Positions 24,850-35,299 of a DNA stretch of 64,000 bases are shown piece by piece. The stretch is from Ischnura elegans (lineage: Eukaryota; Arthropoda; Insecta; Odonata; Coenagrionidae): positions 132,556,198-132,620,197 of the forward strand of contig NC_060246.1 in NCBI RefSeq assembly GCF_921293095.1, in the 5' to 3' direction. The position numbers were made by a program, and so were the translations under genes. The notes beneath the pieces were generated by a model. The model was given only the letters and a program-made list of their open reading frames with translations, ran no database searches and was not told the origin of the DNA. How positions within the stretch are numbered: the first letter of the stretch is position 1; every line of letters begins with the position of its first letter.

Positions 24850-25960
24850 CTCTAAATACACTGGTAAACAAAAAAACTTTTTTCTGCCCTAGAGATGCTG
24901 CTGTGTGATTATAGAGGTGATTTTCGTCCTGATTCCAAATCTGGGCTCAGATTTTTTCAATCACGTCTAGTTTCTTTAGGACAACCGAATTTAATAGGGG
25001 TTCAAGGATATAAGAAAATAAATCGTTCTTTTAAAAAATGTGAAAAAATTGGTACTTTCATAGGATTTTCTCGTATAATTAGCATCTGATAAGTCCCTAA
25101 TCAGTTTCCATCAGTAATCTGTTATCATGTTGCTGAAATTTCCTTGTTACTGTTTTTCCAAATGTTAAATATCTTGGTCGAAACGCCCACTGTGTTCATC
25201 TCTAACAGCACTGAGGTTTGTTGGAAAAAGGAAAGGTGTGAGTCGAAAAAAAATTTTTAAAATTCATATTGCAGCCCATTTTTTGGCACGATTTAATTAG
25301 ATTAGCCAACAGACGTGATCATTTTCATCCATGATAATTCCGAAAAAATGTTAAGATACATTTCTGAATGCGTTCCACGCGCTTTTTTCCGTTGACCTTA
25401 ATAGGGTGGTTTCCTATTATTTTTTTATTGCCTAAATCGAAAGATTATTACTCCGGTACGTATTTCACGCTTTTAGATTTTTCAATGACGATATCTATTT
25501 TTCGCGATTAAATGAAAAGTGAAAATTTTCAAGCGCGCGAAAACGCGACGGCTAAGTATGAATGCTGGGAAAAGCCCGTGTGACGTATTTCTGGTTCCCG
25601 CTGCCGCCGTGCAAGGTGATCTTGGTGCGAGGCTATGAGCGCCGCTACGATTCAGGCTGCTAGCAGATAGCGCTTGGTTTAAGTAAGGATTATTAATGTC
25701 ATATCAAACGAAGGAAACTTTCCGACCATAGGCAATTTTAATAGGTGATTATTAACAGAAGTTTCCCTGAGCTCTGTGCCTCATGCATGCATTGGTAATC
25801 TCAGACGATGTAAAACTCCTGACTACTCCCATAGAATCTGTGTCCCTGTGACGTAACGTGGAGTGGCATCGCATGGGCGCCAATCAGGCCTTTTTAAAAT
25901 GAGGTTAAAATTGAACATTAACATTCGTCTAAACTGGGATTTCTAAAGCCAACTAATTTG
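24850..25960. other. Intergenic, no gene seen
   Basis: Contains a CpG-richer stretch at 25540-25670 and TGACGTAA-like words near 25852. Frames are short and unrecognised. Confidence 0.5.
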
Positions 25961-25966
25961 TATATT

Positions 25967-26069
25967 ATGAATACACTAATGGTGGGTAACGAATCGCAAT
26001 CAATGCCTTTCGTTTTCTTTGATGAAGGAAACTACCTTATTATTATTATTTATCCATTTATTATTATAT
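25967..26069. repeat. 103-bp direct repeat, copy outside the THAP element
   Basis: Identical over 103 bp to 26424-26526. Starts ATGAATACACTAATGGTGGG and ends in TTATTATTATAT. It lies about 50 bp outside the left inverted terminus of the element at 26119. Confidence 0.93.
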
Positions 26070-26206
26070 CCTTTCCTATTATTCGGTATTTATCTATTTC
26101 AATTATTTTTCTATCCTACCCCTATGAAAAAATTGTATAAAACCGTATAAAATTTCTATACAGTTTATACAGGTTGTATACAATTTGTATACATTGTATA
26201 CAAATT

Positions 26207-26331
26207 GTATACAAATTGTATATGCTGTATACAGCATGTGAATTAATACAGTTTATATTGTAATAATTGTATACAAATTGTATAAACTGTATTAATTCAC
26301 ATGCTGTATACAGCATATACAATTTGTATAC
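26207..26331. repeat. 125-bp hairpin with perfect 51-bp arms
   Basis: Arms 26207-26257 and 26281-26331 are exact reverse complements around a 23-nt loop. Each arm contains GCTGTATACAGC, itself a palindrome. Flanked by many TTGTATAC/GTATACAA words (26165-26206, 26332-26420). Confidence 0.93.
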
Positions 26332-26423
26332 AAAGTATACAATTTGTATACAATGTATACAATTTGTATACATTGTATACAAATTGTATACATTGTATAC
26401 AAATTGTATATGCTGTATACAGC

Positions 26424-26526
26424 ATGAATACACTAATGGTGGGTAACGAATCGCAATCAATGCCTTTCGTTTTCTTTGATGAAGGAAACTACCTTATTAT
26501 TATTATTTATCCATTTATTATTATAT
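26424..26526. repeat. 103-bp direct repeat, copy inside the THAP element
   Basis: Identical to 25967-26069 and offset by 457 bp. Followed by another short GTATACAATTTGTATA cluster to about 26600. Confidence 0.93.
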
Positions 26527-26639
26527 TTTATCTATTTTATTATTATTATTATATAGGTACAATTAATACAATTTGTACACAATGTATACAATTTGTATAA
26601 CAGCAATTCAAAGTAGGCCTCAAAAACTGAAGTCCAAAA

Positions 26640-27600
26640 ATGAACTTAGTAGGGGACAAAAATAATGTTCCACATTCGAGAGTTCAATTGCTTCTAAAGA
26701 TCATGAATCGCGTTTTAAACAAGAGTCTTGGAGATGCATCAATGTTAGCCATTCAATGCCACATGGAAATTTTTCAACCGAGGCGTCAAAAATTCAAGTC
26801 CAAAAATGAACTTAGTAGGGGACAAAAATAATGTCCCACATTCGAGAGTTCAATTGCTTCTAAAGATCATGAATCGCGTTTTAAACAAGATTTTTGGATA
26901 TCCATCAATGTTAGCCATTCAATGCCACTTGGAAATTTTTCAACCGAGGCGTCAAAAATTTAAGTCCAAAAATGAATTTAGTAGGGGACAAAAATAATGT
27001 TCACATTCAAGAGTTCAATTGCTTCTACAGATCATGAATCGCGTTTTAAACAAGATTCTTGGAGATCCATCAATGTTAGCCATTCAATGCCACATGGAAA
27101 TTTTTCAACCGAGGCGTCAAAAATTTAAGTCCAAAAATGAACTTAGTAGGGGACAAAAATAATGTTCCACATTCAAGAGTTCAATTGCTTCTAAAGATCA
27201 TGAATCGCGTTTTAAACAAGATTCTTGGAGATCCATCAATGTTAGCCATTCAATGCCACTTGGAAAATTTTCAACCGAGGCGTCAAAAATTTAAGTCCAA
27301 AAATGAACTTAGCAGGGGACAAAAATAATGTTCCACATTCGAGAGTTCAATTGCTTCTAAAGATCATGAATCGCGTTTTAAACAAGATTCTCGGAGATCC
27401 ATCAACGCTAGTCATTCAATGCCACTTGGAAAATTTTCAACCGAGGCGTCAAAAATTTAAGTCCAAAAATGAACTTAGTAGGGGACAAAAATAATGTTCC
27501 ACATTCAAGAGTTCAATTGCTTCTAAAGATCCTGAATCGCGTTTTAAACAAGATTCTTGGAGATCCATCAATGTTAGCCATTCAATGCCACTTGGAAGAT
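26640..27600 (+). repeat. Six-copy 166-bp tandem repeat
   Basis: Units start at 26640, 26806, 26972, 27137, 27303 and 27469, with a partial lead-in before the first and the last unit cut short near 27597. Identity between units is well above 90%. Each full unit gives a 63-codon frame beginning MNLVGDKNNVPHSRVQLLLK. Because 166 is not a multiple of 3, frames shift from unit to unit, and the third unit has lost a base, so this is a satellite-like repeat rather than a repetitive protein. Confidence 0.92.
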
Positions 27601-28042
27601 TCAATGTCACCAGCGGGCGTCCATATCTCCATAGTGTCCCCGTGTCCCGTTTGTATGAAGCGGTACGAAGGTTTTAAACAGTACACTGACAAATTCATAT
27701 GCAGCGATAAAGTTGTATCACATACGCCCAAATTTCCTAAAAACTCGTGATTTAATATATGACACAGTAGTCATTTCGTTTCTGGATACTCTGGATAAAA
27801 AAATTCATATCCGGTGTGGGACTATTTTCTTTTGCGGATGGGGCCATAGCCACCGAGAAAGAGAGCCCGCGGAAGAATCGTCCAGGATCGCCGTTGGAGA
27901 TTACGTGGTTTACGTTGTTTCACCATATTCCTTAGATTTTTGTGGTTAAGTTGGTGAAAATTAGAGTTTTTGTGAATAGTGAAGTTTCCGTTATTCTTTA
28001 ATTTCACTCGATGGGCTTCAGAAACTTGTTTGTGAGGCATTT

Positions 28043-28210
28043 TTGTTAAATATGCCTTTCTCGTGTGTGGTGCCGGTATGCGAAGGAAACCCCTTCAGGA
28101 TTAGACCCAAAGTTCAAGTTTTTACCTTTCCTATAGATCTTCATGGATTGAAGAAGAAGTGTATTTTGGCGATAAGAAGAGACAATTTCACCCCTACGGA
28201 AAACATTAAG
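28043..28210 (+). CDS. First exon of a THAP-type zinc finger protein (incomplete)
   Basis: From ATG in good context (AAATATGCC) to donor AAG/GTATGT: 56 codons, phase 0. It starts MPFSCVVPVCEGNPFRIRPK, continues VQVFTFPIDLHG and ends CILAIRRDNFTPTENIK. This is the first half of a THAP C2CH domain: Cys5 and Cys10 as the first zinc pair, the F.FP block, and AxRRxNFxPT. The family's invariant Trp before this block is replaced by Cys (KKKCILA). The second half (CSxHF, AVPT) should be in a downstream exon. I could not find it before 29926, so the gene is broken, non-autonomous or spliced further away. THAP domains bind DNA and occur in both host regulators and transposases. Confidence 0.6.
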
Positions 28211-28695
28211 GTATGTACCCTTTCTCCCTGAAATTCTTTGGACGTAATTTCTAGTTAAAAGTGGCTTCATGATGTTGATGTACAGGACAAAGTGGTGTTT
28301 TAAAATATTGTAGCAGCAATTCATTTGGAAATTCTTGCATTTTAGTTTTGTGTTCGTTGTATTCTGTCGTTCGGATCTGTCGTGCAACAATTGCTCTAGG
28401 AAAAATGTTCTTAATTATAATATATGTATTACTAGTATATTTTATAACTTTCATTTATAAATATATAATGTATTAATATTTTTACTTAAAATCTTTTCTT
28501 TTTTAAGAAGAAGAAAAATCCAAAGAAAAGTTTCTAAAATGTTTACGGCCTAAAATGGACAGGTTTCCTAATTTTGAAACCTTAAGAATGTTAAACACGA
28601 GACTAATAAGACTGTAGTTTCCTGTCTTATGTAATGTGCTTGTTACCTACAAGAGACAATTTCTTGCTACAATGAAATTTTTATATACTTCATTA

Positions 28696-28880
28696 CTACA
28701 GTAGCAGTGCAGGAGAGCATGTCAGTCCCTGAAAAAGATGTGGAGGTGGCTATTAGAAACTCACTAAGGCACGCCAAGTGACAGCAACAACACGGTTGCA
28801 GGGGGAGAAGAAAATTAAGTACATAATACTTATGTAGTTTCTTGTGTTGTATTATTTCACCAAAGAAGCCCAATAAATAT
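28696..28880 (+). other. Possible terminal exon and polyadenylation site of the THAP transcript
   Basis: After an acceptor-like CTACAGTAGCAG, a short frame reads VQESMSVPEKDVEVAIRNSL before a TGA at about 28780. AATAAA follows at about 28873. Not recognised as any family. Offered only as a guess at where the THAP transcript may end. Confidence 0.25.
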
Positions 28881-29365
28881 TGTGTATGGAATTGAAGCCT
28901 AATTTATTTAAATTCTTGTCTGGACCTATTATTTAGATACTATTATCGAACGAAATTCAGTCCTAACCTAAACGTGTGTTAAAGGTGTCCGTGTGCTGTG
29001 TGGGAAGTACCTTGTAGACGTTTATTTTTTTTATGAGTAAGTGATGTTTTACTTAGAATTAATTACATGCTATTCTTAATTTCCACTGTTTAACTTGAGA
29101 ATCCCCTATTTATCATTTAAAAATCTGGTATTGAATGGTTGGTTAGTTTTCAGTTTAACAATGTTTAAAGGATTATAATGTTATATTTTGGACAGCATTC
29201 ACTCCATTTTTATTTATGCCTTTGTATGCATGTGGGTTCCTAGAGGAAGTGTGGTAAGGGAAATGGTCTGTTGGAATAATTTTTATGAGTGTTTCTTTAT
29301 GACCTGAGATGAAATGAGGAAGAAAATGGGTAGTATTACTCCACCTATTTTGGATGAGGTATTCC

Positions 29366-29926
29366 TAGGTCTTCTTTCATACAGTTTGTATACAATTCTT
29401 ATTCAGCCCGTATACAGCCCATGTACAATTCTTATGCTGCCCATGTTTAATTCTTATACAGCCCATGTACAATTCTAATACAGCGTGTATGTAATTTGTG
29501 TAAAAATGCATATTTTTATACAAATTGTATATGTACACTCATTTTTGTATATAACTTGTATACAGACTGTATAACATCTGTATAGAGATTTTATACAATT
29601 TTATACAGGTTTTATACAATTTTTTCATAGGGTAGGTCTTCTTTCATACAATCCGTATGCAATTCTTATTCAGCCCGTATACAATTGTATACAGCCCATA
29701 TACAATTCTTATACAGCCTGTATATAATTTGTATAAAATGTATATTTTTATACAAATTGTATACACTCATTTTTGTATATAACGTATACAGACTGTATAA
29801 AATCTGTATAGAGATTTTATACAATCTGTATAGAGACTGTACACAACTTGTATATAATTCTATACAGAATGTATACAAAATTTTTATACAATTTTATACA
29901 GGTTTTATACAATTTTTTCATAGGGG
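29366..29926. repeat. Two tandem copies of the transposon right-end module
   Basis: TAGGTCTTCTTTCATACA begins each copy (29366; 29633). Both run through CTTATTCAGCCCGTATACA and ACTCATTTTTGTATATAAC, and finish with the inverted terminus GGTTTTATACAATTTTTTCA then TAGGGTA (inner) or TAGGGGTA (outer). The inner terminus (29608-29632) lacks one G. Confidence 0.85.
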
Positions 29927-29929
29927 TAC

Positions 29930-30900
29930 TTACCTTCAGAAGTTAATTTGCAGCATTAATTGATGTGTCGAAGGAAGTTCTTACAATCATTTCTCTTATT
30001 GCATTCCCCATATAATAATAGTTTTGTGGCCTTCTGGACATTCATTCAATTCCCCCATGGGAACAATTTTTCAAATTAAACGTTAAATACTCTCTGCGTT
30101 TTATCCTTCTGATCGAAAAAAATGCAATAATTTAATTCAACTTGATTAAGTTTCATGTTTCATCATATATTTTACCTTGAATTTTCCGTAAATGTTCACT
30201 TTCTATTCAATTTTGCCCTTCTAGCCAAAAATACAGTAATTTTTCATTCACTTGATTAAAATTCGTTAAACTTTATAGTTCCACGTTGTAAGGTACAGTC
30301 ACTTTCAAAAGTTTTAGGACAAAGTTTGTGGCGCCACTTATGCTCCTCGAGGAAATTTAGTTTCCCTAACTATTTTTCCTGTCATTTACTACCCACCGAA
30401 TATTTTGGATGCATACATCGTTGGCGCGTGAAGATATATGCACTCACAATCAGAGGGAGAAATTACTTGCAAATCAATCATTCTGTTACAATCAATGTTG
30501 GATTTAATGGCTATTTCATGCCCAGTTACTGTGAAATTACTCAGATTTTCAGGTTGCTTTTAATTATTTGATAGAATTTGTTTACTACACTCTCTCCTTG
30601 GGTTTCTCTATTGTCCCGTAAGGCTTGAAAACTTATTTGAACGTTTGTGAAGTATGCGGATTTTGTGATCGTCGATATTGGTTACTTTACCTTTCCTCCT
30701 TCTTTTGGTCCTTGTACTATCGGTTACTTTACCCTGTCCTCCAGCTGCTGTGAAGCCATTTTATTAATATTATATTTTTCCTCCATTTCATCAAATTCAA
30801 AATTTAGACATAAATGGATGTTTGGGTCATTCCTGTGAATTTCCACTGATTCATCCACTCTTTCAAACTTTGATATATTTTACTCCATCAACAATTCATA
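29930..30900. other. Intergenic, no gene seen
   Basis: AT-rich DNA with frames of 63-81 codons that show no family resemblance. A near-duplicate TCGATATTGGTTACTTTACC/CTATCGGTTACTTTACCC occurs at about 30672 and 30718. Confidence 0.5.
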
Positions 30901-30902
30901 AT

Positions 30903-31600
30903 AGGTGCACTCCCGATTATCTGGGCTAATGATGGGAAGAGACGGTACGAATAATCGAAAAACACGGATAACCCAAAATTTCACTTAAATGTCTCGCTAT
31001 GTTCATAATTTACCTAAAATAAACAATATATTATTATTTATGAAGTTATTCTGTTATTTTAGAGCGCTTCCCGGACTATATGAGAGCTTTCTTCGCCAGT
31101 TCGCAATCTTTTTAGCGGCGATAACATATAGTTGTACTCGTATTATTAATGATCCATGTAAGGTGGTTTTCGAAAACCACACATCAGTGGCTGTGTGATC
31201 ACGGATACAGAAAAGTGGTTGGCACAAATTTGCTTCAAAACCACTGCTCGAGGTCGGAAACTACACCGTCAGGCACCACGTCACGTTGTCGCGTCTCGTA
31301 CAAGTTGCCCGGGTTGCAACTGCTGCGGGACGTGTATCCTTTATCACGGAGCGCGTTCGCACACTGCGACGCTTGAAAAACAGGAACACGGTGCTCCCAT
31401 GAATGCAGCTATCGCGTGATCGCTTTCGTTTTACGAAGGGAATTCTAACGGAAATAATAATCCCGGTGTATTCTAGCATTAATGCAGTAATTTCGACGAT
31501 TTTGCGTCCGATTCTATTGTTTTATAAAGATCGTGGAAAAAAATGAGCAAGAGTGAAAATTGTACGGATAAACCGCAGCCGGATAATCGGAAGTCTGCTG
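30903..31600. mobile_element. Pogo/Tigger-like non-autonomous element
   Basis: Left end contains GCACTCCCGATTATCTGGGC; right end read inward CAGCAGACTTCCGATTATCC, followed outside by TA. Both carry the CCGATTATC core and further GGATAA motifs typical of pogo-type termini. The interior has a CpG-rich stretch (31230-31420) with overlapping small frames on both strands, none recognisable. The left boundary is uncertain by a few bases. Confidence 0.55.
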
Positions 31601-32253
31601 TACTTCTGAACAAGGTTATGTCATGAATGTGGTTCTACATGAAACAAAACGTCCACAACGATTTAATTTGCTCCCAGTGTATTCCATGTGACGACGATGT
31701 TGTCTAGTTCTGCAAACTGTTGACTGTTTCATTTCATTAAGACGTTTTTTTTTTTTGGGTCGATTTTTATTCCATTTATCACATTATACAACTGTTATTT
31801 TTCTACAGAAAAGGTTGTTTTTATATTGATTTTTAAAGCTAAAAACATCCATTTCGGTGTTATATCTTTCTGCGGCCACGGAAAATCATTAATGTAAATT
31901 GTTTGTACCGCACCTTAAGTATTACGGATTTTTTGGCGACTTTTTTTTGCCAAAAATCAATCCCTTCACTGAAAGTGTGTTTGGATTTCGCGGTTTTTGG
32001 GATTTCTTGAAATCCAAAGAAAGGCACCTTTCTTTGGCAGTTTTCCATCGTATTTCCAGAAATTTAAGGTAATGGATTTATGGAGAAATATTGCCAAGAG
32101 AAAAGCATTTCACTAGCAATGGGACACCGAATGATTCAAGAACTAATTATACAACATCTGAAATTCCTCCCAATAAGTAGGTACTATACGGCATAAAAAC
32201 ATCAAATCAGCCGTTAAAACATGATCTAAGTATCAAGTTCGCATTACGTTGAA

Positions 32254-32783
32254 CAGGGGCAGTCTGGCATAATTGAAGGCCCTCGGCTAGGGCTCATGAT
32301 GGGCCCCTCCAAACCAGGTGATTTGGAGGTCCTCCCCCGGAACATTATAGGAAATTGCATGCACCGTAATGGATTTTGACCCTATTCTGGCTTTTAAAAA
32401 CCTGATGAAAATTAAAAAAAGCAATTTAGTAGAAAAAAACACTATGAAAATTGAGGATTTCACAGCTTATAGAATTTTATAATGTATTTTGGTTCTCTTA
32501 CCCATTATTTTGTGAATTTGTGCCTTGAAACTTTGCTGAAATCTAAAAAATATATCTTTTTACTCTGAGAATGCATACAGAGTAAAGCAACAATTGAAAA
32601 TCTAGAATTATATGATTGCAAAAAAGTTTGTTTATTGTAGTATGAGTCTTTTTTATTACAACTTTTTATACGCTTCGCAATAGGCGCTAGCCTTGAGGGG
32701 CCCCCTAATATTCGGGTCGGCAATCGCCGTGGGCCCCTAATCTTGGGGATAGCCGACCAGCCAACCTGGCCAGACCGGCCCTG
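32254..32783. mobile_element. hAT-like non-autonomous element, 530 bp, no target duplication found
   Basis: Ends CAGGGGCAGTCTGGC and, inward from the right, CAGGGCCGGTCTGGCC. The left half is shared with the copy at 21885. The right side is GC-rich with GGGGCCCC. Flanking octamers do not match, so it may be old or its boundary misjudged. Confidence 0.6.
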
Positions 32784-32885
32784 CTCCGCTACATCCGTGG
32801 ACACATCTTATGCCTTTTCATCTTCATAGTCTGCCCTTGGCATGTAAACCTGTTACAACTACGGTACTTGCTGATTTGGCCTCAC

Positions 32886-33394
32886 AAGGAAAGTCCCTCA
32901 GGGTTCATCACCAGATTTCGTTAAATTTTGCTAGGTGATAGGAAATGGGTACTCAAGAGGTGTAGTTTTTGCCTCAGGTGCCAACGCTCAAACCATTTCA
33001 AGATATTAGCTACGTTAAGCAACAGGAAAAAAACCCGCCTAAATCTATGCAACCCACAGCACAAAAAACAACTCTTTGTCCTAGCAACTGAGTAAAAGGG
33101 GTTGGTGTTCTGTTGGTTGCATAAAGGGATTTTTTTTCTGTAACTTCCCATCGCTAGTATGTCGAAAATTATCGACCCTCAGCGCTCCTCATCCTAGCAA
33201 TGGGGTAAAAGAGGCAGTTGGTGTTCTGCTGGTTGCATGAAAGGCAGTTTTTTTCTGCTACTTTTTGTCGCTAATATCTCAAAAATTATTGAGCCATGGC
33301 AGCTGAAACCAAAACTACACCTCATGGTTATTCATTTCCCATCACCTAGCAAAATTTGAACGAGATGTGGTGGTGACACTTGAGGGTCCTTCCT
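32886..33394. mobile_element. Foldback element with long inverted repeats, ~509 bp
   Basis: The left arm (AAGGAAAGTCCCTCAGGGTT, then AAATTTTGCTAGGTGATAGG and GAGGTGTAGTTTT) is mirrored by the right arm read inward (AAGGAAGGACCCTCAAGTGT, AAATTTTGCTAGGTGATGGG, GAGGTGTAGTTTT). Arms extend about 130 bp. The middle also contains a direct duplication (TTGGTGTTCTGxTGGTTGCAT). It abuts or interrupts the LINE remnant. Confidence 0.75.
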
Positions 33395-33675
33395 TGTCAA
33401 TCCTCATCATTATCCTTTCATTAAACTGCAGAAAGTTTTTCACCTGTATTCCGGTGCTCACATGCATTATCCCCAACCCAACATTACCATTTCTTGAACC
33501 TGCTTGTATCACTCTGTTGTCTCCACTCCAAAAGTCTCCTTCAATGCACTTCATTTCCCTTATTCCTAATACATAGAGGTTCATTCTTCTCATTCCCACC
33601 TTGAAGTTCTCCAGCCTCACACATGCATGAAGGAGTCTCACTTTCCAAGTTCCTATTCTTAACATTCTATCACAT
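33395..33675 (-). pseudogene. LINE (RTE-type) endonuclease domain fragment
   Basis: The minus-strand frame reads LRIGTWKVRLLHACVRLENF, then KVGMRRMNLYVLGIREMKC and later GLGIMHVSTG and NERIMMRID. This is the N-terminal part of an APE-type endonuclease (family pattern LRIGTWNVRTL..GKLEN....M....DILGLSE.RW...G). Homology stops exactly where the foldback element begins, and no reverse transcriptase follows. The usual Asn of TWNV is Lys and the Glu of SE is changed, so it is dead. Confidence 0.75.
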
Positions 33676-35290
33676 TTGACGGATACATCCTCTTGAGTAT
33701 TCCTTGCCTTGAGGTCTGAATAGAGGAATAGTTTACCTCAGGGATATTTAACTCAAGATAATACTACCAATCTTTTATGTTAACGATTGTAGTAGCTGCA
33801 ACCTCTCAGAAGAACAATGTAGTGGATCTCTCCCTAGCCTGCCACATAGCAGTATTACATCCTTCAAAGTAATTACCGCACCTGCAGTGATTTGAGTGTC
33901 ATTGTACTGGACACTGTGGTCTCCGTAACAAAGAGCTCATGTAACTCACTCCAAGAAGAGCTGCTGCCCACTCCTCCAAGTGTTGGGAAGCATAAATTTT
34001 GGTGGCTTTCTGTCACAAAGTCACAGCTACTTCACAGGTTTCGGAGTCATGACTTACCACACACAATAAACAAATATGTCCCCTGGACACCTTCACTTTT
34101 TGTCCACAACTGCTTATTCAAAGAGTAAATTCGCTAATACCTCTTTCGGGGTCAACTCATCAAGTCCTAAAGTGGTGGACATTGGCTTTAAGCCTAGCTG
34201 CAAGATACTTGATAATATCAGATTAAATGTTTAGAGTACGTATTTTTTTCTGGAGAAATACATAGTCACTATGCATTATTTTATAAACATATCTTAGAGA
34301 AATTCAAGTGTTTACGAAAAATGCAGCTTTGCTGATTGGAACATAGGTCTTGTAGGCAGGAAAATATTACCAAACCAAGCTATATTTCCAATTTCTTGGG
34401 AGCTGAGACATGGGTCAAAAATTTAGTGGATGTGATTGAATATCACCAACACTATTTATGTACCAGTAATAACATGCAGGTAAGTAACATAGAAAACAAA
34501 AAGTGAAAGAATTAAGTACAGTGGGGTCATAGAGTCAGATACTAAATTGTAATACATCCTGTATGGTAGGGAAGGATAAGTTGGGACAAAAAATCTTCCT
34601 CATTCAGGCATTCTATAGTAAGATTAAGATGAGAAGAAAGAAAGTTATCATCTGCTTGCCATTAGTTGTTGACATCATTAGAGATTTTTATTTGAAATTC
34701 GGTTCACATAATTATTCATGGAAGACCTGTCATTGAGTTAAAGATTTGCTCTGAGAGTGATCAACAGTACTCCACATGTAAGTTACAGTAGTAGCTGAGA
34801 AGCAGTGTCTAGCATGGAATGAGTTTGTATAGTCAAACTTATCAGCAAAAAGGTTCAGGATGCATATTCTTTACGCAAATTTCTTCATTTTTATTCATTT
34901 AATTCTTTATTTATTTTATAATCCTTATTTTTATTTATTTATTTATTTCTATGTATATATAGAGATGATTTTTTGATTGAGATGTATTATTTTGCAGCTA
35001 TGAGTTCAGGTGAAATGGTTCCAGAAGAGAAATTAGGTACCAGTTTTCTGTCAATAATATGTATCATGATACACTATTTTAGGAGATACCGAGCTGAATA
35101 AAAATAATATTAATGTACTACTTACCTTAAAGTCAGAGGAAAAAATTAAATACTAATGAATTTTTGAAGGCAAAGAAAATGATTTTTGGATTAAGGCTTG
35201 GCATTTAAAAAACTATTTTTGAAAGGAAATTTTTTCAAAACCTCATACAGGATGCAGGACTCAGGACACTCATTTTGAAGCACAACATTA
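33676..35290. other. Intergenic, no gene seen
   Basis: AT-rich DNA with a TTTA-rich low-complexity stretch at about 34888-34950. No convincing exons. Confidence 0.5.
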
Positions 35291-35299
35291 TATTAAAAG

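Larger units (their letters stand above)
26119..29926 (+). mobile_element. Candidate novel DNA transposon, 3.8 kb, TA-flanked, with THAP exon
   Basis: A perfect 26-bp inverted repeat bounds the segment: left 26119-26144, starting CCCCTATGAAAAAATTGTAT; right 29901-29926, its exact reverse complement. Both sides are flanked by TA (26117-26118; 29927-29928). Inside, in order: a palindromic TATACAATTTGTATAC cluster with a 51-bp-arm hairpin, a second copy of a 103-bp flank sequence, six 166-bp tandem repeats, a THAP half-domain exon on the plus strand, and two tandem right-end modules full of GTATACA motifs. No transposase was found. THAP fingers occur in P, Kolobok and ISL2EU-type transposons, but TA flanks and CCCC ends do not settle a superfamily. 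A host THAP gene captured between repeats is the alternative. Confidence 0.62.

Noticed and set aside
26122-26460. Tyr/Ile/Gln/Cys-rich frames (YTICIQ repeats) on both strands
   Set aside because: They are translations of palindromic GTATACAATTT repeats, symmetrical on both strands.
26640-27750. Series of 63-93-codon frames beginning MNLVGDKNNVPHSR as a repetitive protein family
   Set aside because: The 166-bp period shifts frame in each unit and one unit has a 1-base loss. The frames are by-products of the tandem repeat.
29666-29963. Frames rich in YNLY/CIQ as membrane proteins
   Set aside because: Same cause: low-complexity GTATACA repeats of the transposon right end.
31149-31479. Three overlapping frames in a CpG-rich stretch as a gene
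   Set aside because: They lie inside a pogo-like element on both strands and in several frames, with no recognisable domain.
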